From the NCBI RefSeq assembly GCF_004028235.1, contig NZ_CP035037.1:3100001-3164000 (forward strand): a DNA stretch of 64,000 nucleotides. Direction: 5' to 3'. Positions 8,492 through 17,244 of this stretch are shown one piece after another. The stretch's first letter is position 1, and each line of letters begins with the position of its first letter. The translations under genes were made by a program, and so were the position numbers. Below the pieces are notes generated by a model. The model ran no database searches, was not told the DNA's origin, and saw nothing but the letters and a program-made list of their open reading frames with translations. The stretch comes from Leucobacter muris (GTDB lineage Bacteria > Actinomycetota > Actinomycetes > Actinomycetales > Microbacteriaceae).

Positions 8492-9271
8492 GTGGACGAA
8501 CAGCAGGCGGGGGCCGCGATCCGCTACGTGGCGATCGGCGACAGCTTCACCGAGGGCGTGGGCGATGAGCAGCCGGACGGATCGGTGCGCGGCTGGGCCG
8601 ACCTCGTGGCCCAGGGCCTCGCCGACGCCGCGGGTGAACCGATCCAGTACGCCAACCTCGCGATCCGGGGCCGCCTGCTCGGCCCGATCATCGCCGAGCA
8701 GCTGGAGCCGGCTCTGGCGCTCGGCCCCACACTCGTGACCTTCAACGGCGGCGGCAACGACATGCTGCGGCCCGGCACCGACCTCGCGTGGATCAGCGCC
8801 GAGACGGAGCAGGCGCTGCGCCGCATCGTCGACGCGGGCGCCGAGCCGCTGCTGCTCGCCGGCGCCAACCCCACCGCGGGCCTGCCGGGCGGCGCCCGCG
8901 TGCGGGCGAAGGGCGACGAGCTGGTGCGCGAGGCGCGCGGCATCGTCGAGCGGCTCGGCATCCGCTTCGCCGACAACTGGAGCGACGCCGAGCTCGCGGG
9001 GCGCCAGTACTGGTCGCCCGACCGCCTGCATCTCGCACCGGTCGGCCACCGCCGCGTGGCGGCGAACGTGCTGCGCGCACTCGACCGCCCCGCCCCGATC
9101 GACTGGGTGCTCGACGCGGCGCCGATCCCGAACCCCTCGCGGCGCGAGCAGCTGCGCTACACCCGGGAGCACGTGGTGCCGTGGATGAAGCGCCGCCTCA
9201 CCGGCCGCTCGAGCGGCGATGGGCGCACCGCCAAGTACGCCGACTGGACCTGGATCGCACCGCGCCCCTGA
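8492..9271 (+). CDS. SGNH/GDSL-family hydrolase
   Basis: A 259-residue esterase-fold protein. Block I GDSFTEG carries the catalytic Ser, GGNDM is block III with the oxyanion Asn, and SPDRLHL near residue 175 supplies the Asp-His pair. There is no signal peptide, so it is probably cytosolic; it may act as an esterase or deacetylase. The start is GTG with GGAGC just upstream. The C-terminal extension after the His (about 80 residues, including DWTWIAPRP) is typical of actinobacterial members. Substrate unknown. Confidence 0.85.
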   Translation: MDEQQAGAAIRYVAIGDSFTEGVGDEQPDGSVRGWADLVAQGLADAAGEPIQYANLAIRGRLLGPIIAEQLEPALALGPTLVTFNGGGNDMLRPGTDLAWISAETEQALRRIVDAGAEPLLLAGANPTAGLPGGARVRAKGDELVREARGIVERLGIRFADNWSDAELAGRQYWSPDRLHLAPVGHRRVAANVLRALDRPAPIDWVLDAAPIPNPSRREQLRYTREHVVPWMKRRLTGRSSGDGRTAKYADWTWIAPRP

Positions 9272-9358
9272 CCGGCCGCAGCGCTGCGCGGAGGGTCGGT
9301 GCCGCGCCCGCAGCAGCCGATGCGGGACAGCCCGCGGTCCGCCCTCCGGGTTTCCCGA

Positions 9359-9386
9359 TTCATACTTCGGGATGAGCCGAAATAGT
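9359..9386 (+). promoter_or_regulatory. Possible repressible promoter of the RND pump
   Basis: TTCATA (9359-9364) and AATAGT (9381-9386) are 16 bases apart. Between them lies TTCGG-N6-CCGAA (9366-9381), an inverted repeat in an operator-like position. The hexamers are only fair matches and the leader to the ATG would be about 140 bases, so this is tentative. The rest of the 263-base gap between the hydrolase and the pump shows nothing clear. Confidence 0.3.
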
Positions 9387-9534
9387 ACCCCGGGACGATG
9401 CGCGGGCCCGCGCCGCGCGCCAGGCTGGAAGCGTCGACCGAGCCGTGCGCGCAGCAGCCGCGGCGATCCGCCCGCAGCAGGCCCGGCGACCGCAGCCACG
9501 CGGCTGCGCGGGCCCGCTCACACCGGAAGAGCGC

Positions 9535-12500
9535 ATGTCCTTTCTCACCCGCACCAGTCTGAAGAACCGCCTGATCGTCGGGCTCGCCACCGTCGCCGTC
9601 GCCGTGCTCGGCCTCATCTCGATGGGCTCGCTCAAGCAGGAGCTCATGCCCTCGATGCAGGTGCCCGCCGCCTTCGTGTCGGTGCAGTCGCAGGGCCTCG
9701 CACCCGAGGAGATGGCCCGCACCGTCACCGAGCCCACCGAGCAGGCCCTCCGCGCCGTTCCCGGCGTGACCCGTGTGACCTCGAGCACCTCGAGCGGCAC
9801 CGCCGACGTCACGGTGGAGTGGCCCTTCGACGAGAGCGACGAGGAGACGCTGCGCGCCGTGCGCGCGGCGGCCGAGGCCCTGAAGCCGTCGTTCCCGAGC
9901 GGAACCGAGCTGCAGGTGTTCTCGGGCGGCGCCGACGACATGCCCGCGATGGTGCTCAGCGCCGGCACCTCGGGCGACGCCGCGGCGTTCGCCGATGCGC
10001 TCGCCCGCGAGGTCGTGCCCGCGCTGCAGGGCCTGAACGGGGTGCAGCGGGTCGAGCTCGCCGGTCGCGAGGAGCAGCGGATCCTCATCGCGCTGCGCCC
10101 GGCCGACGTCGAGCGGCTGAGGATCGACCCCGCGCAGATCGCGCCCGCGCTCGAGGCCCGCGGCGCGGCCATGCCCGCCGGTCAGGCCGACTCGGAGCGG
10201 GGCGAGCTCTCCGTCACCGTGGGCACGGGCCTCGGCTCCGTCGAGGAGATCGCCGCGCTGCCCTTCGCCGTCACCGCGGACGACGGCGCCGTCGCCCTCG
10301 TGCACCTCTCCGACTTCGCCGATGTGACCACCGAGACGGTGCCCGCCGACAGCATCTCGCGCGTCAACGGCAAGCCGGCGCTCACCCTGCAGGTGCTCCC
10401 CGCGCAGGGCGCCAACGTGGTCGACATCTCGCACGCCGTGACCGCCGAGCTCGATCGGCTCGCGCCCGCGCTGGGGGGCGAGTTCGTGACGATCTTCGAC
10501 CAGGCGCCCTTCATCGAGCAGTCCATCCACGACCTCTCGGTCGAGGGCGGGCTCGGCCTGCTCTTCGCGGTGCTCGTGATCCTCGCCTTCCTCGGCTCGT
10601 GGCGCTCGACCGTGATCGCGGCCGTGTCGATCCCGCTCTCGCTGCTCATCACCCTCATCGGCCTGTGGTGGAGCGGCAACACCCTCAACATCCTCACCCT
10701 CGGCGCGCTCACGATCGCCATCGGCCGCGTCGTCGACGACTCGATCGTGGTCATCGAGAACATCAGCCGACGCCGCGGCTCCGGGCCGCTCACGATCGCG
10801 GGGGTCGTCGCCTCCGTGCGCCAGGTGGCGGGGGCCATCACCGCGTCGACGCTCACCACGGTCGCCGTGTTCCTGCCCATCGCGCTCGTCTCGGGCATCG
10901 CGGGTCAGCTCTTCCGCCCCTTCGCCGTCACGGTGACGATCGCGCTGCTCGCCTCGCTGCTCGTCGCGCTCACGATCGTGCCCGTGCTCGCGTACTGGTT
11001 CATGCGCGGGCGGAGCCGGCGCGTCGGCCGGGCCCGGGCTGCGGACGCGGCGGAGCCGGACACGGTCGACGCCGTCGCGCACCCTGCGGCGGCGGACGCC
11101 TCCGCCGCCGAGACCCGGGTACTTCCGGCCGCGCCCGCCGCCGAGGCCGTGCCGACGCCCGGGGCGGGATCCGCGGAGCCTCACCACGACGACGAGCTGG
11201 CCGAGACCCGCTCCGCCCCCGACCGGCTGCAGCGCGCCCTCATGCCGGCGCTCGGCGCCACCCGCCGCCACCCCGTGCTCACGCTCATCGCCTCGACGCT
11301 GGTGCTCGTCGCGACGCTCGCGATGACACCCTTCCTGCAGACCGACTTCCTGGGATCGTCGGGCAACGAGAGCCTGCAGCTCACGCAGACCCCCGAGCAG
11401 ACCGGTGACGGCGCGCAGCTCGTGGCGGCCGCCGAGCCCGTCGAACGCGCCCTCGGCAAAGTGCCCGGCGTGCGCGACGTGATGACCTCGATCCCCGTCG
11501 GCGGCACCGCGGGCACGCCCACCAGCATCTCCTACGACGTGCAGCTCGACGACGGCGCCGACGCCGAGACCGTCGGCGACGCCGTCGAGCGCGCGCTCGA
11601 GCGGGTGCCCGACGCCGGCGACGTGCAACTGCTCACCCAGGACGCCTTCGTGGGCGGCGCCGGCGGCGGCATCGCCCTGCAGATCCGCGGCAACGACCCG
11701 GCCGCGCTGCGCGAGGCCAGCGAGCTGCTGGAGGCGCAGCTCGGCGAGTCGTCGAGCGTGCAGTCCGTACGGAGCGAGCTCACGGGAGAGCAGCCCGTGG
11801 TGCGCGTCAAGCTCGACGAGGATCGGGCCGCGCTGCTGGGCTTCGACCGCGCACTCGTGGCGGACGCCGTGCGCACCGCGCTCGAGGGCAAGACCGTCGG
11901 CCGAATGATGCTCGAGGGCCGCGAGCGCGACATCGTGCTGCGCACCCCCGGCGCCGAACGCACCGCCGAGCAGCTGGGGGCCGTCGTGCTGCCGGTCACG
12001 CCGCAGCAGACCGCGCAGGCCCAGAAGCTCGCCGCCGACGAACTCGAGCAGAAGGCCGAGGCCGAGGCCGAGACCCAGCGCGCCAAGGCGGCGGGCGAGC
12101 TCGCCGAGCAGCTGAACGAGGCAGGGGCGCAGCGCACTCAGCTCGTCTCCCAGCTGGGAGAGCTGAACGCGCAGCTCGCCGAGCTGCAGAGCCTGCCGGT
12201 CGTGCCGCAGCAGCCGCAGGATCCCGCCGATGAGGCCGTCGCGCGCGCCCACATGGAGCGCGCCGAGCAGCTCGCCGCGATCGAGGGCGCCATCGCGGGG
12301 GCGCGCAGCGGCATCGAGGGCATCGACGAGCAGATCTCGGCGCTGCGCCAGGCCCAGTCCGACGCCGCCGAGCAGCTCGTGCAGCAGCAGCAGGCCGAGG
12401 CCGAGCAGAAGGCGGCGGCACGGGTCAGCGGCACCGCGATCACCCTCGCCGACATCGCCTCCGTCGAGGAGGAGCTCACCGCCCCGACGATTACGCGGGC

Positions 12501-13221
12501 CGACGGCGAGCGCCAGGTCACCCTCACCGTCACTCCGCGCAGCGGTCAGCTCGACGCCGCGAACGCCGCCGTCGAACGCGCCATCGCCACCGCCGAGCTG
12601 CCCGCGGGCGTCGGCTTCGAACTCGGCGGCGTCAGCGCCGAGCAGGACGAGGCGTTCGCCCAGCTCGGCGCGGCGATGCTCGCCGCCATCATGCTGGTGC
12701 TGCTGGTGATGGTCGCCACGTTCCGCAGCTTCCGCGGCCCTCTCGTGCTGCTCATCTCGATCCCGTTCGCGGCGACGGGAGCGATCCTCGGCCTGCTGCT
12801 CACGAACACCCCGCTCGGGCTGCCCGCGCTCATCGGCCTGCTCATGCTGATCGGCATCGTCGTCACGAACGCGATCGTGCTCATGGACCTCGTGAACCGT
12901 CTGCGCGCCGCCGGCGCATCGCTCGAGGAGGCCGTCGAGCACGGCACCCGTCTGCGCCTGCGCCCGATCCTCATGACCGCCGCGGCGACCATCTTCGCCC
13001 TCGTGCCCATGTCGCTCGGACTCACGGGCGGCGGCGTGTTCATCTCGCGCCCGCTCGCCATCGTGGTGATCGGCGGCCTCGTCTCGTCGACGCTGCTCAC
13101 CCTGGTGCTCGTGCCGATCCTCTACACCCTCGTCGAGCGGCGCCGCGAGCGGGTCGCCCTGCGACGGGCGCGCCGCAGGGCGAAGCGCATCATCTCGCGG
13201 AGGAACCGGGCGGCGGCGTGA
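9535..13221 (+). CDS. AcrB/SwrC-like RND efflux transporter with a coiled-coil insert
   Basis: A 1228-residue HAE-type RND pump in a Gram-positive background. It starts MSFLTRTSLKNRLIVGLATV. TM4 carries the proton-relay pair Asp401/Asp402 in RVVDDSIVVIENI, and the last helices include LIGIVVTNAIVLMDLVNRL. Two unusual stretches stand out: an Ala/Glu-rich cytoplasmic linker near residues 495-560, and a Gln/Glu/Ala-rich segment near residues 823-965, predicted coiled coil, inside the second extracytoplasmic domain. No membrane-fusion or outer-membrane partner gene is adjacent. The closest known role is SwrC-type lipopeptide or drug export. The ATG at 9535 is chosen because family similarity begins there. 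Its 3' end overlaps gluD on the other strand by 32 bases. Confidence 0.88.
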   Translation: MSFLTRTSLKNRLIVGLATVAVAVLGLISMGSLKQELMPSMQVPAAFVSVQSQGLAPEEMARTVTEPTEQALRAVPGVTRVTSSTSSGTADVTVEWPFDESDEETLRAVRAAAEALKPSFPSGTELQVFSGGADDMPAMVLSAGTSGDAAAFADALAREVVPALQGLNGVQRVELAGREEQRILIALRPADVERLRIDPAQIAPALEARGAAMPAGQADSERGELSVTVGTGLGSVEEIAALPFAVTADDGAVALVHLSDFADVTTETVPADSISRVNGKPALTLQVLPAQGANVVDISHAVTAELDRLAPALGGEFVTIFDQAPFIEQSIHDLSVEGGLGLLFAVLVILAFLGSWRSTVIAAVSIPLSLLITLIGLWWSGNTLNILTLGALTIAIGRVVDDSIVVIENISRRRGSGPLTIAGVVASVRQVAGAITASTLTTVAVFLPIALVSGIAGQLFRPFAVTVTIALLASLLVALTIVPVLAYWFMRGRSRRVGRARAADAAEPDTVDAVAHPAAADASAAETRVLPAAPAAEAVPTPGAGSAEPHHDDELAETRSAPDRLQRALMPALGATRRHPVLTLIASTLVLVATLAMTPFLQTDFLGSSGNESLQLTQTPEQTGDGAQLVAAAEPVERALGKVPGVRDVMTSIPVGGTAGTPTSISYDVQLDDGADAETVGDAVERALERVPDAGDVQLLTQDAFVGGAGGGIALQIRGNDPAALREASELLEAQLGESSSVQSVRSELTGEQPVVRVKLDEDRAALLGFDRALVADAVRTALEGKTVGRMMLEGRERDIVLRTPGAERTAEQLGAVVLPVTPQQTAQAQKLAADELEQKAEAEAETQRAKAAGELAEQLNEAGAQRTQLVSQLGELNAQLAELQSLPVVPQQPQDPADEAVARAHMERAEQLAAIEGAIAGARSGIEGIDEQISALRQAQSDAAEQLVQQQQAEAEQKAAARVSGTAITLADIASVEEELTAPTITRADGERQVTLTVTPRSGQLDAANAAVERAIATAELPAGVGFELGGVSAEQDEAFAQLGAAMLAAIMLVLLVMVATFRSFRGPLVLLISIPFAATGAILGLLLTNTPLGLPALIGLLMLIGIVVTNAIVLMDLVNRLRAAGASLEEAVEHGTRLRLRPILMTAAATIFALVPMSLGLTGGGVFISRPLAIVVIGGLVSSTLLTLVLVPILYTLVERRRERVALRRARRRAKRIISRRNRAAA

Positions 13222-14113
13222 TCGCGATCTCGCCGCCCGCCTCGGCCGCGGCCGGGCCGGCCAGCCCCTTGGTCGCGCCCGCGCCGCGGCCGCCGCGCGC
13301 CGCCGCGAACCGGGCCATGCGTCGCCCGAACCACGACACCGTCAGGTTGATCGCGAGGTAGATGACCACCGCGACCACCCAGAAGGTGAAGAGGTAACGG
13401 TTGCCGTAGAACGTCGAGGCGTCCTTCACGGTCTTCGCGAGCTCGGAGTAGGCGACGATGTAGCCGAGCGACGTGTCCTTCAGCAGCACCACCATCTGCG
13501 CCACGAGGATCGGCAGCATCTGGGTGAAGGCCTGCGGGAACTCGATGAGCAGCCGCGTGCGCACCGGGGTGAGGCCGATCGACAGGCCGGCCTCGCGCTG
13601 CCCCTTGTTCAGCGCGAGGATGCCCGCCCTGAGCGCCTCGCCCACGATCGCGCCGTTGTAGATGATGAGCGCGATCACCACCGCCCAGAACGCGCCGGTC
13701 GACGCGACGAGCAGGATGAACAGCATCATGAGCAGCACGGGCATGCCGCGGAAGAACTCGAGGATCACGGCCACCGGCACGCGCACCAGCGCGCTGTCGG
13801 CGAGGCGTCCGAAGACGAAGAGCATGCCGAGCAGCATGGCGCCGACCATCGCCACCGCGGCGGCGCGGATCGTGTTCCACGCGCCCCGCCCGATGTACTG
13901 CCACACCTCCGAGTAGGCGAGCACGTCCCACCGGGAGGGGTCGAGCATGCCCGGCGTCTCGTTGCCGTTGACCGCCACCTGCGGCTGGATGAGCCGCCAG
14001 ACCACCCAGCCGAGCAGCGCGGCGAGCGCGAGCACGCCCAGCACCGAGATGATGCGCGACCGCGTGCGCGCCTTCGGGCCCGGCGCGTCGTAGAGAACCG
14101 TCGCCTGACTCAT
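13190..14113 (-). CDS. gluD: Glutamate-type ABC transporter permease (GluD)
   Basis: A 307-residue polar-amino-acid permease with the EAA loop GEALRAGILALNKGQREAGLSIGL, which docks on the ATPase. An N-terminal helix (residues 20-40) precedes a extracytoplasmic loop and the MetI-like core, as in Corynebacterium GluD. The ATG at 14111-14113 overlaps the gluC stop by four bases. Its C-terminus is Ala/Gly/Arg rich and overlaps the convergent RND gene. It works with GluA, GluB and GluC in high-affinity glutamate uptake; the substrate is inferred from the binding protein. Confidence 0.87.
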   Translation of the reverse strand: MSQATVLYDAPGPKARTRSRIISVLGVLALAALLGWVVWRLIQPQVAVNGNETPGMLDPSRWDVLAYSEVWQYIGRGAWNTIRAAAVAMVGAMLLGMLFVFGRLADSALVRVPVAVILEFFRGMPVLLMMLFILLVASTGAFWAVVIALIIYNGAIVGEALRAGILALNKGQREAGLSIGLTPVRTRLLIEFPQAFTQMLPILVAQMVVLLKDTSLGYIVAYSELAKTVKDASTFYGNRYLFTFWVVAVVIYLAINLTVSWFGRRMARFAAARGGRGAGATKGLAGPAAAEAGGEIAITPPPGSSAR

Positions 14114-14760
14114 CGCAGCACCCGCACTCTCTTCTCGATCTGCCCGGCGATGAGGCCGAGCGGAATGGTGATCAGCAGATAGAAGCAGGCGACGCCGATG
14201 AGGATCGGGATCACGGCCTGCCCGTTGGCGTTCGTGAGCTGCCTCGCGGTGGCGAACAGCTCGACCACGAAGAAGCCGCCCGCGACCGAGGTGTTCTTCG
14301 TGAGCGCGATGAACACGTTGATCAGCGGCGGCACCACCATGCGCAGCGCCTGGGGCAGCACCACCAGGGTGAGGGTCTGCCCGAAGGCGAGGCCGATCGA
14401 CCTGGCCGCCTCGGCCTGCCCCACCGGCACGCCGTTGATGCCGCTGCGCAGCGCCTCGGCGACGAACGGCGACGTGTAGATCGCGAGGCCGATCGAGGCG
14501 AGCACCTCGTAGGGCGGGCGGCTCGGCACGATGAGCGGCAGCACGAACACCATGAACATCAGCAGCAGCGTCAGCGGGGTGTTGCGCACCAGCTCGGTGT
14601 AGACCGTCGCGAAGGTGCGCAGCGACGCCACCGGCGAGATGCGCATGGTGGCCACCACGAGGCCGATGGCCATCGCTCCGAGGCCGCCGAAGACCAGCAG
14701 CCTGAGCGTCATCAGGAACCCGGCGAGGATGTCGCCGGAGTTCGCGATCAGCACGTCCAC
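14110..14760 (-). CDS. gluC: Glutamate-type ABC transporter permease (GluC)
   Basis: A 216-residue permease of the His/Glu/Gln/Arg family. Visible motifs are YTELVRNTPLTLLLMF near residues 54-70 and the EAA loop AEALRSGINGVPVGQAEAARSIGL. It uses a GTG start at 14758-14760 and is co-translated with gluD (ATGA overlap). A GC-rich hairpin separates it from gluB, which probably lowers its expression relative to the binding protein. Confidence 0.88.
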   Translation of the reverse strand: MDVLIANSGDILAGFLMTLRLLVFGGLGAMAIGLVVATMRISPVASLRTFATVYTELVRNTPLTLLLMFMVFVLPLIVPSRPPYEVLASIGLAIYTSPFVAEALRSGINGVPVGQAEAARSIGLAFGQTLTLVVLPQALRMVVPPLINVFIALTKNTSVAGGFFVVELFATARQLTNANGQAVIPILIGVACFYLLITIPLGLIAGQIEKRVRVLR

Positions 14761-14784
14761 GGTGCGGTGTCCTTCCTGCCGGAT

Positions 14785-14812
14785 CGGCGGGGCGGCTCGC
14801 GCCGCCCCGCCG
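14785..14812 (-). other. Intercistronic hairpin after gluB
   Basis: A perfect 12-base-pair stem (CGGCGGGGCGGC with its complement) closes a TCGC loop, five bases beyond the gluB stop and 25 bases before gluC. It has no U-run, so it looks like an mRNA-stabilising or partial-attenuation hairpin, a common way to over-produce a binding protein relative to its permeases. Confidence 0.6.
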
Positions 14813-14817
14813 ACGGA

Positions 14818-15696
14818 TCAGTAGCAGTCGATGGCCGGCGGCTCGGGCGTGGAGAGCACGGTGCCCGCCGTCTTGTCCCAGGCCGCGGCCCAGGCGCCGT
14901 CCTCGAACGACTGCTCCAGCACGTCGTTGATGAAGTCGCGGAACTCCTGGTCGTCCTTCTTCAGGCCGATGCCGTAGGGCTCCTCGGTGAACGGGTTGTC
15001 GACCACCTCGAACTCGCCCTCGTTCTGGTCGGCGAGGCCCGCGAGGATCACGTTGTCGGTCGAGACCGCGACGACGTCGCCCGAGCGCAGCGGCTCGAGG
15101 CAGTTGGAGTAGGTGTCGGTGGCGAGCACCTCGACACCGGCCTCCTTGAGGTTCTCCTCGGAGGTCGAACCGGTGACCGAGCAGACCCGCTTGCCCTTCA
15201 CGTCGTCGATGCCGGTGATGCCCTCGGGGTTGCCCTGCAGCACGAGCAGATCCTGGCCTGCGATGTAGTACGGACCCGCGAAGTCGATCACCTGCTTGCG
15301 GTCGTCGTTGATCGTGTAGGTGGCGACGACGATGTCGACCTCGCCGTTCTGGATGAACGGTTCGCGATTCGCCGAGACCGCTTCCTTCCACTCGATCTGG
15401 TCTTCGCTGAGGCCGAGATTCGCGGCGACGAGCTTGCCGATCTCGACGTCGAAGCCCTCGGGCTCGTTCGAGGCCGGATTCATGAGGCCGAAGAGCGGTT
15501 GATCGTATTTCGTGCCGATGGTGATCTTGCCGGCGTCGTGCAGCTTCGCCATCGTCGTGCCCTCGTCGAAGCTCACGTCCTCGGCCGGCGCGGGTGCGGC
15601 GTCATCGCCGGTCTCGTTCGGCGATCCCGACGCGCAGGCGGTGAGCAGCAGCGCTCCGGCGGCCGCCATGACCGCCGCGTACTTGGTGATTCGCAT
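14818..15696 (-). CDS. gluB: Glutamate-binding lipoprotein of an ABC transporter (GluB)
   Basis: A 292-residue extracellular solute-binding protein anchored by lipid on Cys21 (lipobox LLTAC). The mature part carries TIGTKYDQPLFGLMNP, DFAGPYYIAGQDLLV and DTYSNCLEPLRSGD, closely resembling Corynebacterium GluB. The second of two tandem ATGs (15694-15696) is preferred because it is five bases from the AGGA ribosome site; the first would add one Met. It is the second gene of a gluA-gluB-gluC-gluD operon. Confidence 0.9.
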   Translation of the reverse strand: MRITKYAAVMAAAGALLLTACASGSPNETGDDAAPAPAEDVSFDEGTTMAKLHDAGKITIGTKYDQPLFGLMNPASNEPEGFDVEIGKLVAANLGLSEDQIEWKEAVSANREPFIQNGEVDIVVATYTINDDRKQVIDFAGPYYIAGQDLLVLQGNPEGITGIDDVKGKRVCSVTGSTSEENLKEAGVEVLATDTYSNCLEPLRSGDVVAVSTDNVILAGLADQNEGEFEVVDNPFTEEPYGIGLKKDDQEFRDFINDVLEQSFEDGAWAAAWDKTAGTVLSTPEPPAIDCY

Positions 15697-15777
15697 CATT
15701 TCCTACTTTCTCTTCGTCGGTTCCGGGGGTGCCGGCCGTTCGATTTCGGTACGGACGCGCACGGTTGCGCGCCAGGA

Positions 15778-16554
15778 TCAGTGGCCCAGGATCTTCGACA
15801 GGAAGTCCTGCGCTCGAGACGTCTGGGGGTCGGTGAAGAACTGCTCGGGGGTCGCCTCCTCGACGATCTGGCCGTCGGCCATGAAGAGGATCCGGTCGGC
15901 GGCCCTGCGGGCGAAGCCCATCTCGTGCGTGACCGCGACCATCGTCATGCCGTCGTTCGCGAGGCCGATCATCACGTCGAGCACCTCGTTGATCATCTCG
16001 GGGTCGAGGGCGCTCGTCGGCTCGTCGAGCAGGATCAGCTTAGGCTCCATCGCGAGGGAGCGGGCGATCGCCGCCCGCTGCTGCTGACCGCCCGAGAGCT
16101 GGGAAGGCAGCTTGCGCGCCTGGTCGGCGATGCCCACCCGATCGAGCAGGGCCATTGCCCGCTCCTCGGCCGCCTTGCGGCCGAGGCCGCGCACCTTGAC
16201 GGGGCCGAGCGTGACGTTCTCGAGGATCGTCTTGTGCGCGAAGAGGTTGAAGGCCTGGAACACCATGCCCACGTCGGCTCGCAGCTTCGCGAGGCCCTTG
16301 CCCTCCTCGGGCAGCGGCACGCCGTCGATCGTGATGGTGCCGGAGTCGATCGTCTCGAGGCGGTTGATGGCGCGGCACAGGGTCGACTTGCCCGATCCCG
16401 ACGGCCCGAGCACGACCACCACCTCGCCGCGGCCGACCTGGGTGTTGATGTCGTTGAGCACGTGCAGCTCGCCGTAGTGCTTGTTGACCGCGTCCATGAT
16501 CACGAGCGGTTCGCGATCATCGCGGACTACTCTGACCGCTGTCGTCTTTCCCAT
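15778..16554 (-). CDS. gluA: Glutamate-type ABC transporter ATP-binding protein (GluA)
   Basis: A 258-residue ATPase. It contains Walker A GPSGSGKST, the Q-loop VFQAFNLFAH, signature LSGGQQQR, Walker B LILLDEPTSALD and a switch His in VTHEMGFA, all standard for polar-amino-acid importers. The ATG at 16552-16554 is chosen by length; it lacks a clear ribosome site, and a later ATG before DAVNKHYGEL is an alternative. It is the first gene of the glutamate uptake operon. Upstream bases to the zur stop (16555-16728) hold an outward-pointing promoter-like sequence on the other strand. Confidence 0.9.
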   Translation of the reverse strand: MGKTTAVRVVRDDREPLVIMDAVNKHYGELHVLNDINTQVGRGEVVVVLGPSGSGKSTLCRAINRLETIDSGTITIDGVPLPEEGKGLAKLRADVGMVFQAFNLFAHKTILENVTLGPVKVRGLGRKAAEERAMALLDRVGIADQARKLPSQLSGGQQQRAAIARSLAMEPKLILLDEPTSALDPEMINEVLDVMIGLANDGMTMVAVTHEMGFARRAADRILFMADGQIVEEATPEQFFTDPQTSRAQDFLSKILGH

Positions 16555-16728
16555 GGGCCGATCGTAGGCAGCGGCCTCAGCTCGGTGGGAGGGCTTGCGG
16601 CGGGAGGCGACACCTCTGTATAATTTGCCGAAACACCTGATCACAGGGCATAAATCACGCGCGTGGACCCGAATCGCGAGCTCGCGGCACCGAGGGCATC
16701 ACCCCCGACGGCAATCGTTATCGTTCTG

Positions 16729-17148
16729 TCACTCCCCGGCCGCGACCTGCGTCGACGCCTTCGCACGGCAGCGCTCGCAGAGGCCGAAGAGGTCGACCAC
16801 GTGCTCGATCTCGGTGAAGCCGTGCTCGGCCCCGACCTTGCGCGTCCACTCCTCGACCACGGTGGCGGAGAGCTCGCGGGTGTCGCCGCAGCTGCGGCAG
16901 ATGAGGTGGTGGTGGTGGCCCGTCATCGTGCACGAGCGGAACAGGTTCTCGCCCTCGGGCGACTGCAGCGAATCGGCCTCGCCCGTGTCGGTGAGGCTGG
17001 CGAGCGCGCGGTACACGGTCGCGAGACCGATCGTCGACCCGCCGTCGCGCAGCTCCTGGTGCAGCTGCTGCGCGCTCACGAACCCGCGCGCCTCGGCCAG
17101 GGCCGCGCGCACCGCCTCGCGCTGCCACGTGTTCCGTTTCGGCTGCAC
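16729..17148 (-). CDS. zur: Fur-family metalloregulator, probably Zur
   Basis: A 139-residue repressor of the Fur/Zur family. The winged helix includes STIGLATVYRALASL (residues 38-52). Metal ligands are visible in a four-His run (78-81), Cys84/Cys87 and Cys124/Cys127, the structural zinc site. It starts at a GTG (17146-17148) with a perfect AGGAGG six bases upstream; the open frame extends further but has no family similarity. It is the last gene after znuA-znuC-znuB-znuB, so zinc is the likely signal. A Fur or Mur identity is less likely. Confidence 0.88.
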   Translation of the reverse strand: MQPKRNTWQREAVRAALAEARGFVSAQQLHQELRDGGSTIGLATVYRALASLTDTGEADSLQSPEGENLFRSCTMTGHHHHLICRSCGDTRELSATVVEEWTRKVGAEHGFTEIEHVVDLFGLCERCRAKASTQVAAGE

Positions 17149-17244
17149 AGCGCGCCTCCTCTCCCGGGGAGCGACCCCCGCATCTGCCCTCAACCGTAGC
17201 GAAGTTCCCTCGATTCGGGCACCACGCGGGCGGGTGAGCACGGC

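Noticed and set aside
9157..12942. A 1261-codon open frame on the minus strand, antisense to the RND pump
   Set aside because: It has no recognisable domain, a His/Arg/Gly-rich composition typical of antisense frames in GC-rich DNA, and the opposite strand encodes a clear RND transporter.
16705..16725. GATAACGATT core as a third Zur box
   Set aside because: Only the core matches; it lacks the outer TGA/TCA arms and sits after the zur stop, not at a Zur-type target.
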